Shown: one piece after another, positions 11,401-25,200 of the stretch
Position numbering within the stretch: position 1 is the first letter of the stretch
Layout: every line of letters starts with the position of its first letter
Assembly: GCF_050948175.1 (NCBI RefSeq)
Contig: NC_135194.1
Location: 3,526,033 to 3,590,032, forward strand
Length of the DNA stretch: 64,000 bases
Origin: Xylocopa sonorina
Taxonomy: Eukaryota > Arthropoda > Insecta > Hymenoptera > Apidae
Reading direction: 5' to 3'
Made by a program: the position numbers and the translations under genes
Notes under the pieces: generated by a model
What the model saw: only the letters and a program-made list of their open reading frames with translations
What the model was told of the DNA's origin: nothing
The model's database searches: none

Positions 11401-14400
11401 TTTGCGAAGTGTTACGTATTCCTCGTCTACACTTCAAATAAATGTGAATGCGACACTTCCTCGCTAGGAAATAGCGTTTGCAGATGTCTACGTATCGTAG
11501 TGATAGAGTTCTAATGCTTCTTAAAACGCGATATCGCATCTCATTTCTATGTTTCATGGTAAGATATAATATGATTTGCGAAGTGTTACGTATTCCTCGT
11601 CTACACTTCAAATGAATGTGAATGCGACACTTCCTCGCTAGGAAATGGCGTTTGCAGATGTCTACGTATCGTAGCGATAGAGTTCTAATGCTTCTTAAAA
11701 CGCGATATCGCATCTCATTTCTATGTTTCATGGTAAGATATAATATGATTTGCGAAGTGTTACGTATTCCTCGTCTACACTTCAAATGAATGTGAATGCG
11801 ACACTACCTCGCTAGGAAATAGCGTTTGCAGATGTCTACGTATCGTAGCAATAGAGTTCTTATGATTCTTAAAACGCGACATCGCATCTCATTTCTATGG
11901 TTCATGGTAAGATATAATATGATTTGCGAAGTGTTATGTATTCCTCGTCTACACTTCAAATGAATGTAAATGCGACACTTCCTTGCAAGGAAATAGCGTT
12001 TGCAGATGTCTACGTATCGTAGCCATAGAGCTCTTATGATTCTTAAAACGCGATATCGCATCTCATTTCTATGGTTCATGGTAAGATATAATATGAATTG
12101 CGAAGTGTTATGTTATTCCTCGTCTACACTTCAAATGAATGTAAATGCGACACTTCCTTGCTAGGAAATAGCGTCTGCAGATGTCTACCTATCGTAGCGA
12201 TAGAGTTCTGATGCTTCTTAAAACGCGATATCGCAACTCATTTCTATGTTTCATGGTAAGATATAATATGATTTGCGAAGTGTTATTTATTCCTCGTCTA
12301 CGATTCAAATGAATGTAAATGCGACACTTCCTTGCAAGGAAATAGCGTTTGCAGATATCTAGGTATCGTAGCAATAGAGTTCTAATGCTTCTTAAAACGC
12401 GATATCGCATCTCATTTCTATGTTTCATGGTAAGATATAATATGATTTGCGAAGTGTTATGTATTCCTCGTCTACACTTCAAATGAAAGTAAATGCGACA
12501 CTTCCTTGCAAGAAAATAGCGTTTGCAGATGTCTATGTATCGTAGCAATAGAGCTCTTATGATTCTTAAAACGCGATATCGCATCTCATTTCTATGTTTC
12601 ATGGTAAGATATAATATGATTTGCGAAGTGTTACGTATTCCTCGTCTACACTTCAAATAAATGTGAATGCGACACTTCCTCGCTAGGAAATAGCGTTTGC
12701 AGATGTCTACGTATCGTAGTGATAGAGTTCTAATACTTCTTAAAACGCGATATCGCATCTCATTTCTATGTTTCATGGTAAGATATAATATGATTTGCGA
12801 AGTGTTACGTATTCCTCGTCTACACTTCAAATAAATGTGAATGCGACACTTCCTCGCTAGGAAATAGCGTTTGCAGATGTCTACGTATCGTAGTGATAGA
12901 GTTCTAATGCTTCTTAAAACGCGATATCGCATCTCATTTCTATGTTTCATGGTAAGATATAATATGATTTGCGAAGTGTTACGTATTCCTCGTCTACACT
13001 TCAAATGAATGTGAATGCGACACTTCCTCGCTAGGAAATAGCGTTTGCAGATGTCTACGTATCGTAGCGATAGAGTTCTAATGCTACTTAAAACGCGATA
13101 TCGCATCTCATTTCTATGTTTCATGGTAAGATATAATATGATTTGCGAAGTGTTATGTATTCCTCGTCTACACTTCAAATGAATGTAAATGCGACACTTC
13201 CTTGCAAGGAAATAGCGTTTGCAGATATCTAGGTATCGTAGCAATAGAGTTCTAATGCTTCTTAAAACGCGATATCGCATCTCATTTCTATGTTTCATGG
13301 TAAGATATAATATGATTTGCGAAGTGTTATGTATTCCTCGTCTACACTTCAAATGAAAGTAAATGCGACACTTCCTTGCAAGAAAATAGCGTTTGCAGAT
13401 GTCTATGTATCGTAGCAATAGAGCTCTTATGATTCTTAAAACGCGATATCGCATCTCATTTCTATGTTTCATGGTAAGATATAATATGATTTGCGAAGTG
13501 TTATGTATTCCTCGTCTACACTTCAAATGAATATGAATGCCACACTTCCTCGCTAGGAAATAGCGTTTGCAGATGTCTACGTATCGTAGCAATAGAGTTC
13601 TTATGATTCTTAAAACGCGACATCGCATCTCATTTCTATGGTTCATGGTAAGATATAATATGATTTGCGAAGTGTTATTTATTCCTCGTCTACGATTCAA
13701 ATGAATGTAAATGCGACACTTCCTTGCAAGGAAATAGCGTTTGCAGATATCTAGGTATCGTAGCGATAGAGTTCTGATGCTTCTTAAAACGCGATATCGC
13801 AACTCATTTCTATGTTTCATGGTAAGATATAATATGATTTGCGAAGTGTTATGTATTCCTCGTCTACACTTCAAATGAAAGTAAATGCGACACTTCCTTG
13901 CAAGAAAATAGCGTTTGCAGATGTCTATGTATCGTAGCAATAGAGCTCTTATGATTCTTAAAACGCGATATCGCATCTCATTTCTATGTTTCATGGTAAG
14001 ATATAATATGATTTGCGAAGTGTTACGTATTCCTCGTCTACACTTCAAATAAATGTGAATGCGACACTTTCTCGCTAGGAAATAGCGTTTGCAGATGTCT
14101 ACGTATCGTAGCGATAGAGTTCTAATGCTTCTTAAAACGCGATATCGCATCTCATTTCTATGTTTCATGGTAAGATATAATATGATTTGCGAAGTGTTAC
14201 GTATTCCTCGTCTACACTTCAAATAAATGTGAATGCGACACTTTCTCGCTAGGAAATAGCGTTTGCAGATGTCTACGTATCGTAGCCATAGAGCTCTTAT
14301 GATTCTTAAAACGCGATATCGCATCTCATTTCTATGGTTCATGGTAAGATATAATATGAATTACGAAGTGTTATGTTATTCCTCGTCTACACTTCAAATG

Positions 14401-17400
14401 AATGTAAATGCGACACTTCCTTGCTAGGAAATAGCGTCTGCAGATGTCTACGTATCGTAGCGATAGAGTTCTGATGCTTCTTAAAACGCGATATCGCAAC
14501 TCATTTCTATGTTTCATGGTAAGATATAATATGATTTGCGAAGTGTTATGTATTCCTCGTCTACACTTCAAATGAATGTGAATGCGACACTTCCTCGCTA
14601 GGAAATAGCGTTTGCAGATGTCTACGTATCGTAGCGATAGAGTTCTAATGCTACTTAAAACGCGATATCGCATCTCATTTCTATGTTTCATGGTAAGATA
14701 TAATATGATTTGCGAAGTGTTATGTATTCCTCGTCTACACTTCAAATGAATGTAAATGCGACACTTCCATGCAAGAAAATAGCGTTTGCAGATGTCTATG
14801 TATCGTAGCAATAGAGCTCTTATGATTCTTAAAACGCGATATCGCATCTCATTTCTAGGTTTCATGGTAAGATATAATATGATTTGCGAAGTGTTACGTA
14901 TTCCTCGTCTACACTTCAAATAAATGTGAATGCGACACTTCCTCGCTAGGAAATAGCGTTTGCAGATGTCTACGTATCGTAGTGATAGAGTTCTAATGCT
15001 TCTTAAAACGCGATATCGCATCTCATATCTATGTTTCATGGTAAGATATAATATGATTTGCGAAGTGTTACGTATTCCTCGTCTACACTTCAAATGAATG
15101 TGAATGCGACACTTCCTCGCTAGGAAATAGCGTTTGCAGATGTCTACGTATCGTAGCGATAGAGTTCTAATGCTACTTAAAACGCGATATCGCATCTCAT
15201 TTCTATGTTTCATGGTAAGATATAATATGATTTGCGAAGTGTTATGTATTCCTCGTCTACACTTCAAATGAATGTAAATGCGACACTTCCTTGCAAGGAA
15301 ATAGCGTTTGCAGATATCTAGGTATCGTAGCAATAGAGTTCTAATGCTTCTTAAAACGCGATATCGCATCTCATTTCTATGTTTCATGGTAAGATATAAT
15401 ATGATTTGCGAAGTGTTATGTATTCCTCGTCTACACTTCAAATGAAAGTAAATGCGACACTTCCTTGCAAGAAAATAGCGTTTGCAGATGTCTATGTATC
15501 GTAGCAATAGAGCTCTTATGATTCTTAAAACGCGATATCGCATCTCATTTCTATGTTTCATGGTAAGATATAATATGATTTGCGAAGTGTTACGTATTCC
15601 TCGTCTACACTTCAAATAAATGTGAATGCGACACTTCCTCGCTAGGAAATAGCGTTTGCAGATGTCTACGTATCGTAGCGATAGAGTTCTAATGCTACTT
15701 AAAACGCGATATAGCATCTCATTTCTATGTTTCATGGTAAGATATAATATGATTTGCGAAGTGTTATGTATTCCTCGTCTACACTTCAAATGAATATGAA
15801 TGCGACACTTCCTCGCTAGGAAATAGCGTTTGCAGATGTCTACGTATCGTAGCAATAGAGTTCTTATGATTCTTAAAACGCGACATCGCATCTCATTTCT
15901 ATGGTTCATGGTAAGATATAATATGATTTGCGAAGTGTTATTTATTCCTCGTCTACGATTCAAATGAATGTAAATGCGACACTTCCTTGCAAGGAAATAG
16001 CGTTTGCAGATATCTAGGTATCGTAGCGATAGAGTTCTGATGCTTCTTAAAACGCGATATCGCAACTCATTTCTATGTTTCATGGTAAGATATAATATGA
16101 TTTGCGAAGTGTTATGTATTCCTCGTCTACACTTCAAATGAAAGTAAATGCGACACTTCCTTGCAAGAAAATAGCGTTTGCAGATGTCTATGTATCGTAG
16201 CAATAGAGCTCTTATGATTCTTAAAACGCGATATCGCATCTCATTTCTATGTTTCATGGTAAGATATAATATGATTTGCGAAGTGTTACGTATTCCTCGT
16301 CTACACTTCAAATAAATGTGAATGCGACACTTTCTCGCTAGGAAATAGCGTTTGCAGATGTCTACGTATCGTAGCGATAGAGTTCTAATGCTTCTTAAAA
16401 CGCGATATCGCATATCATTTCTATGTTTCATGGTAAGATATAATATGATTTGCGAAGTGTTATGTATTCCTCGTCTACACTTCAAATGAATGTAAATGCG
16501 ACACTTCCTTGCAAGAAAATAGCGTTTGCAGATGTCTATGTATCGTAGCAATAGAGCTCTTATGATTCTTAAAACGCGATATCGCATCTCATTTCTATGT
16601 TTCATGGTAAGATATAATATGATTTGCGAAGTGTTACGTATTCCTCGTCTACACTTCAAATGAATGTGAATGCGACACTTCCTCGCTAGGAAATAGCGTT
16701 TGCAGATGTCTACGTATCGTAGCGATAGAGTTCTAATGCTACTTAAAACGCGATATCGCATCTCATTTCTATGTTTCATGGTAAGATATAATATGATTTG
16801 CGAAGTGTTATGTATTCCTCGTCTACACTTCAAATGAATGTAAATGCGACACTTCCTTGCAAGAAAATAGCGTTTGCAGATGTCTATGTATCGTAGCAAT
16901 AGAGCTCTTATGATTCTTAAAACGCGATATCGCATCTCATTTCTATGTTTCATGGTAAGATATAATATGATTTGCGAAGTGTTATGTATTCCTCGTCTAC
17001 ACTTCAAATGAAAGTAAATGCGACACTTCCTTGCAAGAAAATAGCGTTTGCAGATGTCTATGTATCGTAGCAATAGAGCTCTTATGATTCTTAAAACGCG
17101 ATATCGCATCTCATTTCTATGTTTCATGGTAAGATATAATATGATTTGCGAAGTGTTACGTATTCCTCGTCTACACTTCAAATAAATGTGAATGCGACAC
17201 TTCCTCGCTAGGAAATAGCGTTTGCAGATGTCTACGTATCGTAGCGATAGAGTTCTAATGCTACTTAAAACGCGATATCGCATCTCATTTCTATGTTTCA
17301 TGGTAAGATATAATATGATTTGCGAAGTGTTATGTATTCCTCGTCTACACTTCAAATGAATATGAATGCGACACTTCCTCGCTAGGAAATAGCGTTTGCA

Positions 17401-20400
17401 GATGTCTACGTATCGTAGCAATAGAGTTCTTATGATTCTTAAAACGCGACATCGCATCTCATTTCTATGGTTCATGGTAAGATATAATATGATTTGCGAA
17501 GTGTTATTTATTCCTCGTCTACGATTCAAATGAATGTAAATGCGACACTTCCTTGCAAGGAAATAGCGTTTGCAGATATCTAGGTATCGTAGCGATAGAG
17601 TTCTGATGCTTCTTAAAACGCGATATCGCAACTCATTTCTATGTTTCATGGTAAGATATAATATGATTTGCGAAGTGTTATGTATTCCTCGTCTACACTT
17701 CAAATGAAAGTAAATGCGACACTTCCTTGCAAGAAAATAGCGTTTGCAGATGTCTATGTATCGTAGCAATAGAGCTCTTATGATTCTTAAAACGCGATAT
17801 CGCATCTCATTTCTATGTTTCATGGTAAGATATAATATGATTTGCGAAGTGTTACGTATTCCTCGTCTACACTTCAAATAAATGTGAATGCGACACTTTC
17901 TCGCTAGGAAATAGCGTTTGCAGATGTCTACGTATCGTAGCGATAGAGTTCTAATGCTTCTTAAAACGCGATATCGCATCTCATTTCTATGTTTCATGGT
18001 AAGATATAATATGATTTGCGAAGTGTTACGTATTCCTCGTCTACACTTCAAATAAATGTGAATGCGACACTTTCTCGCTAGGAAATAGCGTTTGCAGATG
18101 TCTACGTATCGTAGCATTAGAGATCTTATGATTCTTAAAACGCGATATCGCATCTCATTTCTATGGTTCATGGTAAGATATAATATGAATTGCGAAGTGT
18201 TATGTTATTCCTCGTCTACACTTCAAATGAATGTAAATGCGACACTTCCTTGCTAGGAAATAGCGTCTGCAGATGTCTACGTATCGTAGCGATAGAGTTC
18301 TGATGCTTCTTAAAACGCTATATCGCAACTCATTTCTATGTTTCATGGTAAGATATAATATGATTTGCGAATTGTTATGTATTCCTCGTCTACACTTCAA
18401 ATGAATGTAAATGCGACACTTCCTTGCAAGGAAATAGCGTTTGCAGATGTCTACGTATCGTAGCCATAGAGCTCTTATGATTCTTAAAACGCGATATCGC
18501 ATCTCATTTCTATGGTTCATGGTAAGATATAATATGAATTACGAAGTGTTATGTTATTCCTCGTCTACACTTCAAATGAATGTAAATGCGACACTTCCTT
18601 GCTAGGAAATAGCGTCTGCAGATGTCTACGTATCGTAGCGATAGAGTTCTGATGCTTCTTAAAACGCGATATCGCAACTCATTTCTATGTTTCATGGTAA
18701 GATATAATATGATTTGCGAAGTGTTATGTATTCCTCGTCTACACTTCAAATGAATGTAAATGCGACACTTCCTTGCAAGAAAATAGCGTTTGCAGATGTC
18801 TATGTATCGTAGCAATAGAGCTCTTATGATTCTTAAAACGCGATATCGCATCTCATTTCTATGTTTCATGGTAAGATATAATATGATTTGCGAAGTGTTA
18901 CGTATTCCTCGTCTACACTTCAAATGAATGTGAATGCGACACTTCCTCGCTAGGAAATAGCGTTTGCAGATGTCTACGTATCGTAGCGATAGAGTTCTAA
19001 TGCTACTTAAAACGCGATATCGCATCTCATTTCTATGTTTCATGGTAAGATATAATATGATTTGCGAAGTGTTATGTATTCCTCGTCTACACTTCAAATG
19101 AATGTAAATGCGACACTTCCTTGCAAGAAAATAGCGTTTGCAGATGTCTATGTATCGTAGCAATAGAGCTCTTATGATTCTTAAAACGCGATATCGCATC
19201 TCATTTCTATGTTTCATGGTAAGATATAATATGATTTGCGAAGTGTTACGAATTCCTCGTCTACACTTCAAATGAATGTGAATGCGACACTTCCTCGCTA
19301 GGAAATAGCGTTTGCAGATGTCTACGTATCGTAGCGATAGAGTTCTAATGCTTCTTAAAACGCGATATCGCATCTCATTTCTATGTTTCATGGTAGGATG
19401 TAATATGATTTGCGAAGTGTTACGTATTCCTCGTCTACACTTCAAATGAATGTGAATGCGACACTTCCTCGCTAGGAAATAGCGTTTGCAGATGTCTACG
19501 TATCGTAGCAATAGAGTTCTTATGATTCTTAAAACGCGACATCGCATCTCATTTCTATGGTTCATGGTAAGATGTAATATGATTTGCGAAGTGTTATTTA
19601 TTCCTCGTCTACGATTCAAATGAATGTAAATGCGACACTTCCTTGCTAGGAAATAGCGTCTGCAGTTGTCTAGGTATCGTAGCAATAGAGTTCAAATGCT
19701 TCTTAAAACGAGATATTGCATCTCATATATATGTTTAATGATAAGATATAATATTCATTGCGAAGTGTTATGCATTCTTCATCTACGACTCAAATGAATG
19801 TAAATGCGACACTTCCTTGCAAGGAAATAGCATTTGCAGATGTCTACGTATCGTAGCAATAGAGTTCTTATGATTCTTAAAACGCGATATCGCATCTCAT
19901 TTCTATGTTTCATGGTAAGATATAATATGATTTGCGAAGTGTTACGTATTCCTCGTCTACACTTCAAATGAATGTGAATCCGACACTTCCTCGCTAGGAA
20001 ATAGCGTTTGCAGATGTCTACGTATCGTAGCGATAGAGTTCTAATGCTTCTTAAAACGCGATATCGCATCTCATTTCTATGTTTCATGGTAAGATATAAT
20101 ATGATTTGCGAAGTGTTACGTATTCCTCGTCTACACTTCAAATGAATATGAATGCGACACTTCCTCGCTAGGAAATAGCGTTTGCAGATGTCTACGTATC
20201 GTAGCAATAGAGTTCTTATGATTCTTAAAACGCGACATCGCATCTCATTTCTATGGTTCATGGTAAGATATAATATGATTTGCGAAGTGTTATTTATTCC
20301 TCGTCTACGATTCAAATGAATGTAAATGCGACACTTCCTTGCAAGGAAATAGCGTTTGCAGATATCTAGGTATCGTAGCAATAGAGTTCTAATGCTTCTT

Positions 20401-20611
20401 AAAACGCGATATCGCATCTCATTTCTATGTTTCATGGTAAGATATAATATTATTTGCGAAGTGTTATGTATTCCTCGTCTACACTTCAAATGAATGTAAA
20501 TGCGACACTTCCTTGCAAGGAAATAGCGTTTGCAGATGTCTACGTATCGTAGCCATAGAGCTCTTATGATTCTTAAAACGCGATATCGCATCTCATTTCT
20601 ATGGTTCATGG
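8419..20611 (+). repeat. Satellite array block 3 (174-bp monomers)
   Basis: About 70 monomers, beginning with the right TTAA of the piggyBac-type element. The monomers fall into a limited set of variants that recur in blocks: loop variants ttgcaagg, ttgctagg, cctcgctagg; gacatcgc against gatatcgc; caaataaatg against caaatgaatg. A segment of about 540 bp at 9.48-10.02 kb recurs at 11.74-12.29 kb (offset 2263 bp, 13 monomers), marked by the rare cactacctcgct. A cassette of about six monomers recurs at about 13.15, 15.41 and 16.98 kb. Monomers from 13.2 kb rightwards belong to the large tandem duplication. No non-satellite DNA is visible inside. Confidence 0.94.
14371..18171 (-). other. Long open frame inside satellite (1266 codons), probably not a gene
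   Basis: The monomer is 174 bp, or 58 codons, so a frame open in one monomer is open in the next. The translation is a string of about 22 copies of a 58-residue Arg/Ile/Leu-rich unit containing NTSQIILYLTM and YFLARKCR. There are no recognisable domains, signal peptide or introns. Frames of this kind end wherever a monomer carries atattcattgcg (a TGA) or an extra T in ttatgttattcc. Changes between units include many amino-acid replacements (K/N, Y/H, V/I/L, M/L), although the FLARK loop varies mostly at silent positions. I treat it as a by-product of the period. Confidence 0.3.
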
Positions 20612-22226
20612 TGTCACGTCCCGAGGTGCGGTTGCGCTCGCAACGGTGGCACAAAGTCGTAACCGTTCCCGAAAATAACGCGAATTGCGTCCGGACCGGG
20701 TTCGTTGGCGTTTCGGACTCGATAAAACGGTAATTAACACTAAACTTACCTTGCGAAGGCTTGATTCCGCTGTCTGATTTTTCTTTCCAGGTACCTGGAG
20801 CGCCTTGGATCCGCAACCGGGATGGCGGCGGCGTACGGCTGGAACGGAGGTACGTCTACGGGAATAAGCGTCCAGGCGGGTTGACTCCGGCTGGCAGGTA
20901 TCGGCGTTTGGCCCTGACGATTGGCGACTCGTACGGGTCGTGCGGCGAAGGAAACCTCCTTCACAGGAACCGGGACTCGAACGCAGGAAATTGAATATTC
21001 TGGTGCATCACCCACGTATTCCCGAGCGAGACGACGAATAAACTCTCTCCTCCCCGCGCGTCGTGTACGCTTTGTCGGAGGTGCAAAGCTCGTCGAGAAT
21101 ACTTGAACTTCGGTTGAGTACGGCACGGCTAAGCGTTGGTTCGCTCTAGCTTACCGGGATCGACCTGGGCGCAAGATATTCTGTACACGGTAGAAGTGAG
21201 GATGGAGCAACTAAGCGCTGGTTCGCTCTAGTCGTCGAGCCTCAAGACTATCGCAGATGAGATATAGAAATAGAATAATCGCGAGCGTACCCGTGGAGTA
21301 GAATTAAGGAATTGTATTTGAACTCGAATAAAGATACTTTGAATCTGGTAAAAATAAACTATATTCTATGATTTCACTATACTAAATACACTTGACTAAG
21401 TTCTAAGTTACTGACTAGTGATTACAATGAGAATTAGAAATAGTATAAAGTATCGAATGGACTCCGCTATGGGAGTATGGATAGAGACGAATGCATTAGA
21501 GCTAATTGCTCGTTGCGAATGAGCCTATTGCTCGGATCGGAAGTGCATCGTTCGGATGCTGGATTAGAACTCCTCGGTTCGGAGATGAGATACGAACTCT
21601 CCAGTTCGGAGATGAGTTAGCAACTCTCCCGTTCGGAGGTGAGATTGGAACTGACTCTCGGATCTCGCGTCCGCGACCTCCTTGGGTCGCGCGGCGCGCG
21701 AGTCGCTGGGCCCTCGCGGTGGGGCGGACGGTCGGAGTAGGGCGGCCGCTCGGCCCTCGTGGTGGGGCGGCCGGTCGGAGTGGGGCGCGGCCCGCGTTAA
21801 GCGTGAGCCGCGAGCGTCGAGTGTGCGCGCGAGTGCACGGAACATAGCCGTGCATGAATAAAATATATACATTTATTTACTTAAATCTAGGTGTGTGTTG
21901 GTGTGTATGTACATATATGAGTAGTGTGCTTATTCTAATCCCACATGTACGAGAAGTACGTATAGGGCTTCGTGATCGCTGGGGATTCGACCCAGTATGT
22001 GTCGGAGAGCTCCTCGCCCTCGTAATACGGGGTGAAGACCTCCCCCTCGTGTGTGGAGATCGCGCGTGGGCGCGGCATGCTGCATCCTTCTTCCCTCTCG
22101 TACCTTTGTCTCCTTCTGTAAGGACGGCGAGTCGGCGGGTGGCCCGTGTGCAGGGGCTCCGGATACGGATGCTGGGGATGATGAGTTGGACGCCGGAGGG
22201 TGGCAGGCGGTACGCCTGACGTTACA
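20612..22226 (-). mobile_element. Solo LTR, long subfamily (1615 bp)
   Basis: This is the LTR in reverse orientation, from tgtcacgtcccgagg to gcctgacgttaca, with no internal retrotransposon sequence on either side. It is 108 bp longer than the LTRs of the full-length element. Of this, 27 bp is a third VNTR unit (21563-21643) and 81 bp is an extra segment at 20855-20935 between two tacg words. Flanks are atgg on the left and tgcg on the right, so there is no target-site duplication, and the satellite phase skips about 63 bp. That suggests the solo LTR formed by recombination between LTRs of different insertions, or with a flank deletion. Confidence 0.95.
20855..20935 (-). repeat. 81-bp segment specific to the long LTR subfamily
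   Basis: The segment starts after ggaggtacg and ends with cgtacg. In the LTRs at 48.6, 56.0 and 61.2 kb the same place reads ggaggtacgggtcg (or its complement) with no extra DNA. The flanking tacg words allow either an 81-bp deletion by short homology in the short subfamily or an insertion in the long one. It is 27 codons long and keeps open a minus-strand frame through this part of the LTR. The duplicate solo LTR carries it at 29195-29275. Confidence 0.85.
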
Positions 22227-25200
22227 TGCGACACTTCCTTGCTAGGAAATAGCGTCTGCAGTTGTCTAGGTATCGTAGCAATAGAGTTCAAATGCTTCTT
22301 AAAACGAGATATTGCATCTCATATCTATGTTTAATGATAAGATATAATATTCATTGCGAAGTGTTATGCATTCTTCATCTACGACTCAAATGAATGTAAA
22401 TGCGACACTTCCTTGCAAGGAAATAGCGTTTGCAGATGTCTACGTATCGTAGCCATAGAGCTCTTATGATTCTTAAAACGCGATATCGCATCTCATTTCT
22501 ATGTTTCATGGTAAGATATAATATGATTTGCGAAGTGTTATGTATTCCTCGTCTACACTTCAAATGAAAGTAAATGCGACACTTCCTTGCAAGAAAATAG
22601 CGTTTGCAGATGTCTATGTATCGTAGCAATAGAGCTCTTATGATTCTTAAAACGCGATATCGCATCTCATTTCTATGTTTCATGGTAAGATATAATATGA
22701 TTTGCGAAGTGTTATGTATTCCTCGTCTACACTTCAAATGAATATGAATGCCACACTTCCTCGCTAGGAAATAGCGTTTGCAGATGTCTACGTATCGTAG
22801 CAATAGAGTTCTTATGATTCTTAAAACGCGACATCGCATCTCATTTCTATGGTTCATGGTAAGATATAATATGATTTGCGAAGTGTTATTTATTCCTCGT
22901 CTACGATTCAAATGAATGTAAATGCGACACTTCCTTGCAAGGAAATAGCGTTTGCAGATATCTAGGTATCGTAGCGATAGAGTTCTGATGCTTCTTAAAA
23001 CGCGATATCGCAACTCATTTCTATGTTTCATGGTAAGATATAATATGATTTGCGAAGTGTTATGTATTCCTCGTCTACACTTCAAATGAAAGTAAATGCG
23101 ACACTTCCTTGCAAGAAAATAGCGTTTGCAGATGTCTATGTATCGTAGCAATAGAGCTCTTATGATTCTTAAAACGCGATATCGCATCTCATTTCTATGT
23201 TTCATTGTAAGATATAATATGATTTGCGAAGTGTTACGTATTCCTCGTCTACACTTCAAATAAATGTGAATGCGACACTTTCTCGCTAGGAAATAGCGTT
23301 TGCAGATGTCTACGTATCGTAGCGATAGAGTTCTAATGCTTCTTAAAACGCGATATCGCATCTCATTTCTATGTTTCATGGTAAGATATAATATGATTTG
23401 CGAAGTGTTACGTATTCCTCGTCTACACTTCAAATGAATGTGAATGCGACACTTCCTCGCTAGGAAATAGCGTTTGCAGATGTCTACGTATCGTAGCGAT
23501 AGAGTTCTAATGCTACTTAAAACGCGATATCGCATCTCATTTCTATGTTTCATGGTAAGATATAATATGATTTGCGAAGTGTTATGTATTCCTCGTCTAC
23601 ACTTCAAATGAATGTAAATGCGACACTTCCTTGCAAGGAAATAGCGTTTGCAGATATCTAGGTATCGTAGCAATAGAGTTCTAATGCTTCTTAAAACGCG
23701 ATATCGCATCTCATTTCTATGTTTCATGGTAAGATATAATATGATTTGCGAAGTGTTATGTATTCCTCGTCTACACTTCAAATGAAAGTAAATGCGACAC
23801 TTCCTTGCAAGAAAATAGCGTTTGCAGATGTCTATGTATCGTAGCAATAGAGCTCTTATGATTCTTAAAACGCGATATCGCATCTCATTTCTATGTTTCA
23901 TGGTAAGATATAATATGATTTGCGAAGTGTTACGTATTCCTCGTCTACACTTCAAATAAATGTGAATGCGACACTTCCTCGCTAGGAAATAGCGTTTGCA
24001 GATGTCTACGTATCGTAGCGATAGAGTTCTAATGCTACTTAAAACGCGATATAGCATCTCATTTCTATGTTTCATGGTAAGATATAATATGATTTGCGAA
24101 GTGTTATGTATTCCTCGTCTACACTTCAAATGAATATGAATGCGACACTTCCTCGCTAGGAAATAGCGTTTGCAGATGTCTACGTATCGTAGCAATAGAG
24201 TTCTTATGATTCTTAAAACGCGACATCGCATCTCATTTCTATGGTTCATGGTAAGATATAATATGATTTGCGAAGTGTTATTTATTCCTCGTCTACGATT
24301 CAAATGAATGTAAATGCGACACTTCCTTGCAAGGAAATAGCGTTTGCAGATATCTAGGTATCGTAGCGATAGAGTTCTGATGCTTCTTAAAACGCGATAT
24401 CGCAACTCATTTCTATGTTTCATGGTAAGATATAATATGATTTGCGAAGTGTTATGTATTCCTCGTCTACACTTCAAATGAAAGTAAATGCGACACTTCC
24501 TTGCAAGAAAATAGCGTTTGCAGATGTCTATGTATCGTAGCAATAGAGCTCTTATGATTCTTAAAACGCGATATCGCATCTCATTTCTATGTTTCATGGT
24601 AAGATATAATATGATTTGCGAAGTGTTACGTATTCCTCGTCTACACTTCAAATAAATGTGAATGCGACACTTTCTCGCTAGGAAATAGCGTTTGCAGATG
24701 TCTACGTATCGTAGCGATAGAGTTCTAATGCTTCTTAAAACGCGATATCGCATATCATTTCTATGTTTCATGGTAAGATATAATATGATTTGCGAAGTGT
24801 TATGTATTCCTCGTCTACACTTCAAATGAATGTAAATGCGACACTTCCTTGCAAGAAAATAGCGTTTGCAGATGTCTATGTATCGTAGCAATAGAGCTCT
24901 TATGATTCTTAAAACGCGATATCGCATCTCATTTCTATGTTTCATGGTAAGATATAATATGATTTGCGAAGTGTTACGTATTCCTCGTCTACACTTCAAA
25001 TGAATGTGAATGCGACACTTCCTCGCTAGGAAATAGCGTTTGCAGATGTCTACGTATCGTAGCGATAGAGTTCTAATGCTACTTAAAACGCGATATCGCA
25101 TCTCATTTCTATGTTTCATGGTAAGATATAATATGATTTGCGAAGTGTTATGTATTCCTCGTCTACACTTCAAATGAATGTAAATGCGACACTTCCTTGC

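Larger units (their letters stand above)
13250..22460 (+). repeat. Large tandem duplication, left copy (about 9.2 kb)
   Basis: This stretch of satellite plus one solo LTR is repeated directly downstream. From about 15.03 to 22.57 kb the match to the right copy is at a constant offset of 8340 bp with only scattered single-base differences (for example 18371-18372, at against ag; 22150, g against a). From about 13.25 to 14.15 kb the offset is 9211 bp. The difference is 871 bp, five monomers plus one base, so about five monomers near 14.16-15.03 kb were lost from the right copy or gained in this one. Boundaries inside satellite are approximate because flanking monomers resemble each other. Confidence 0.85.
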
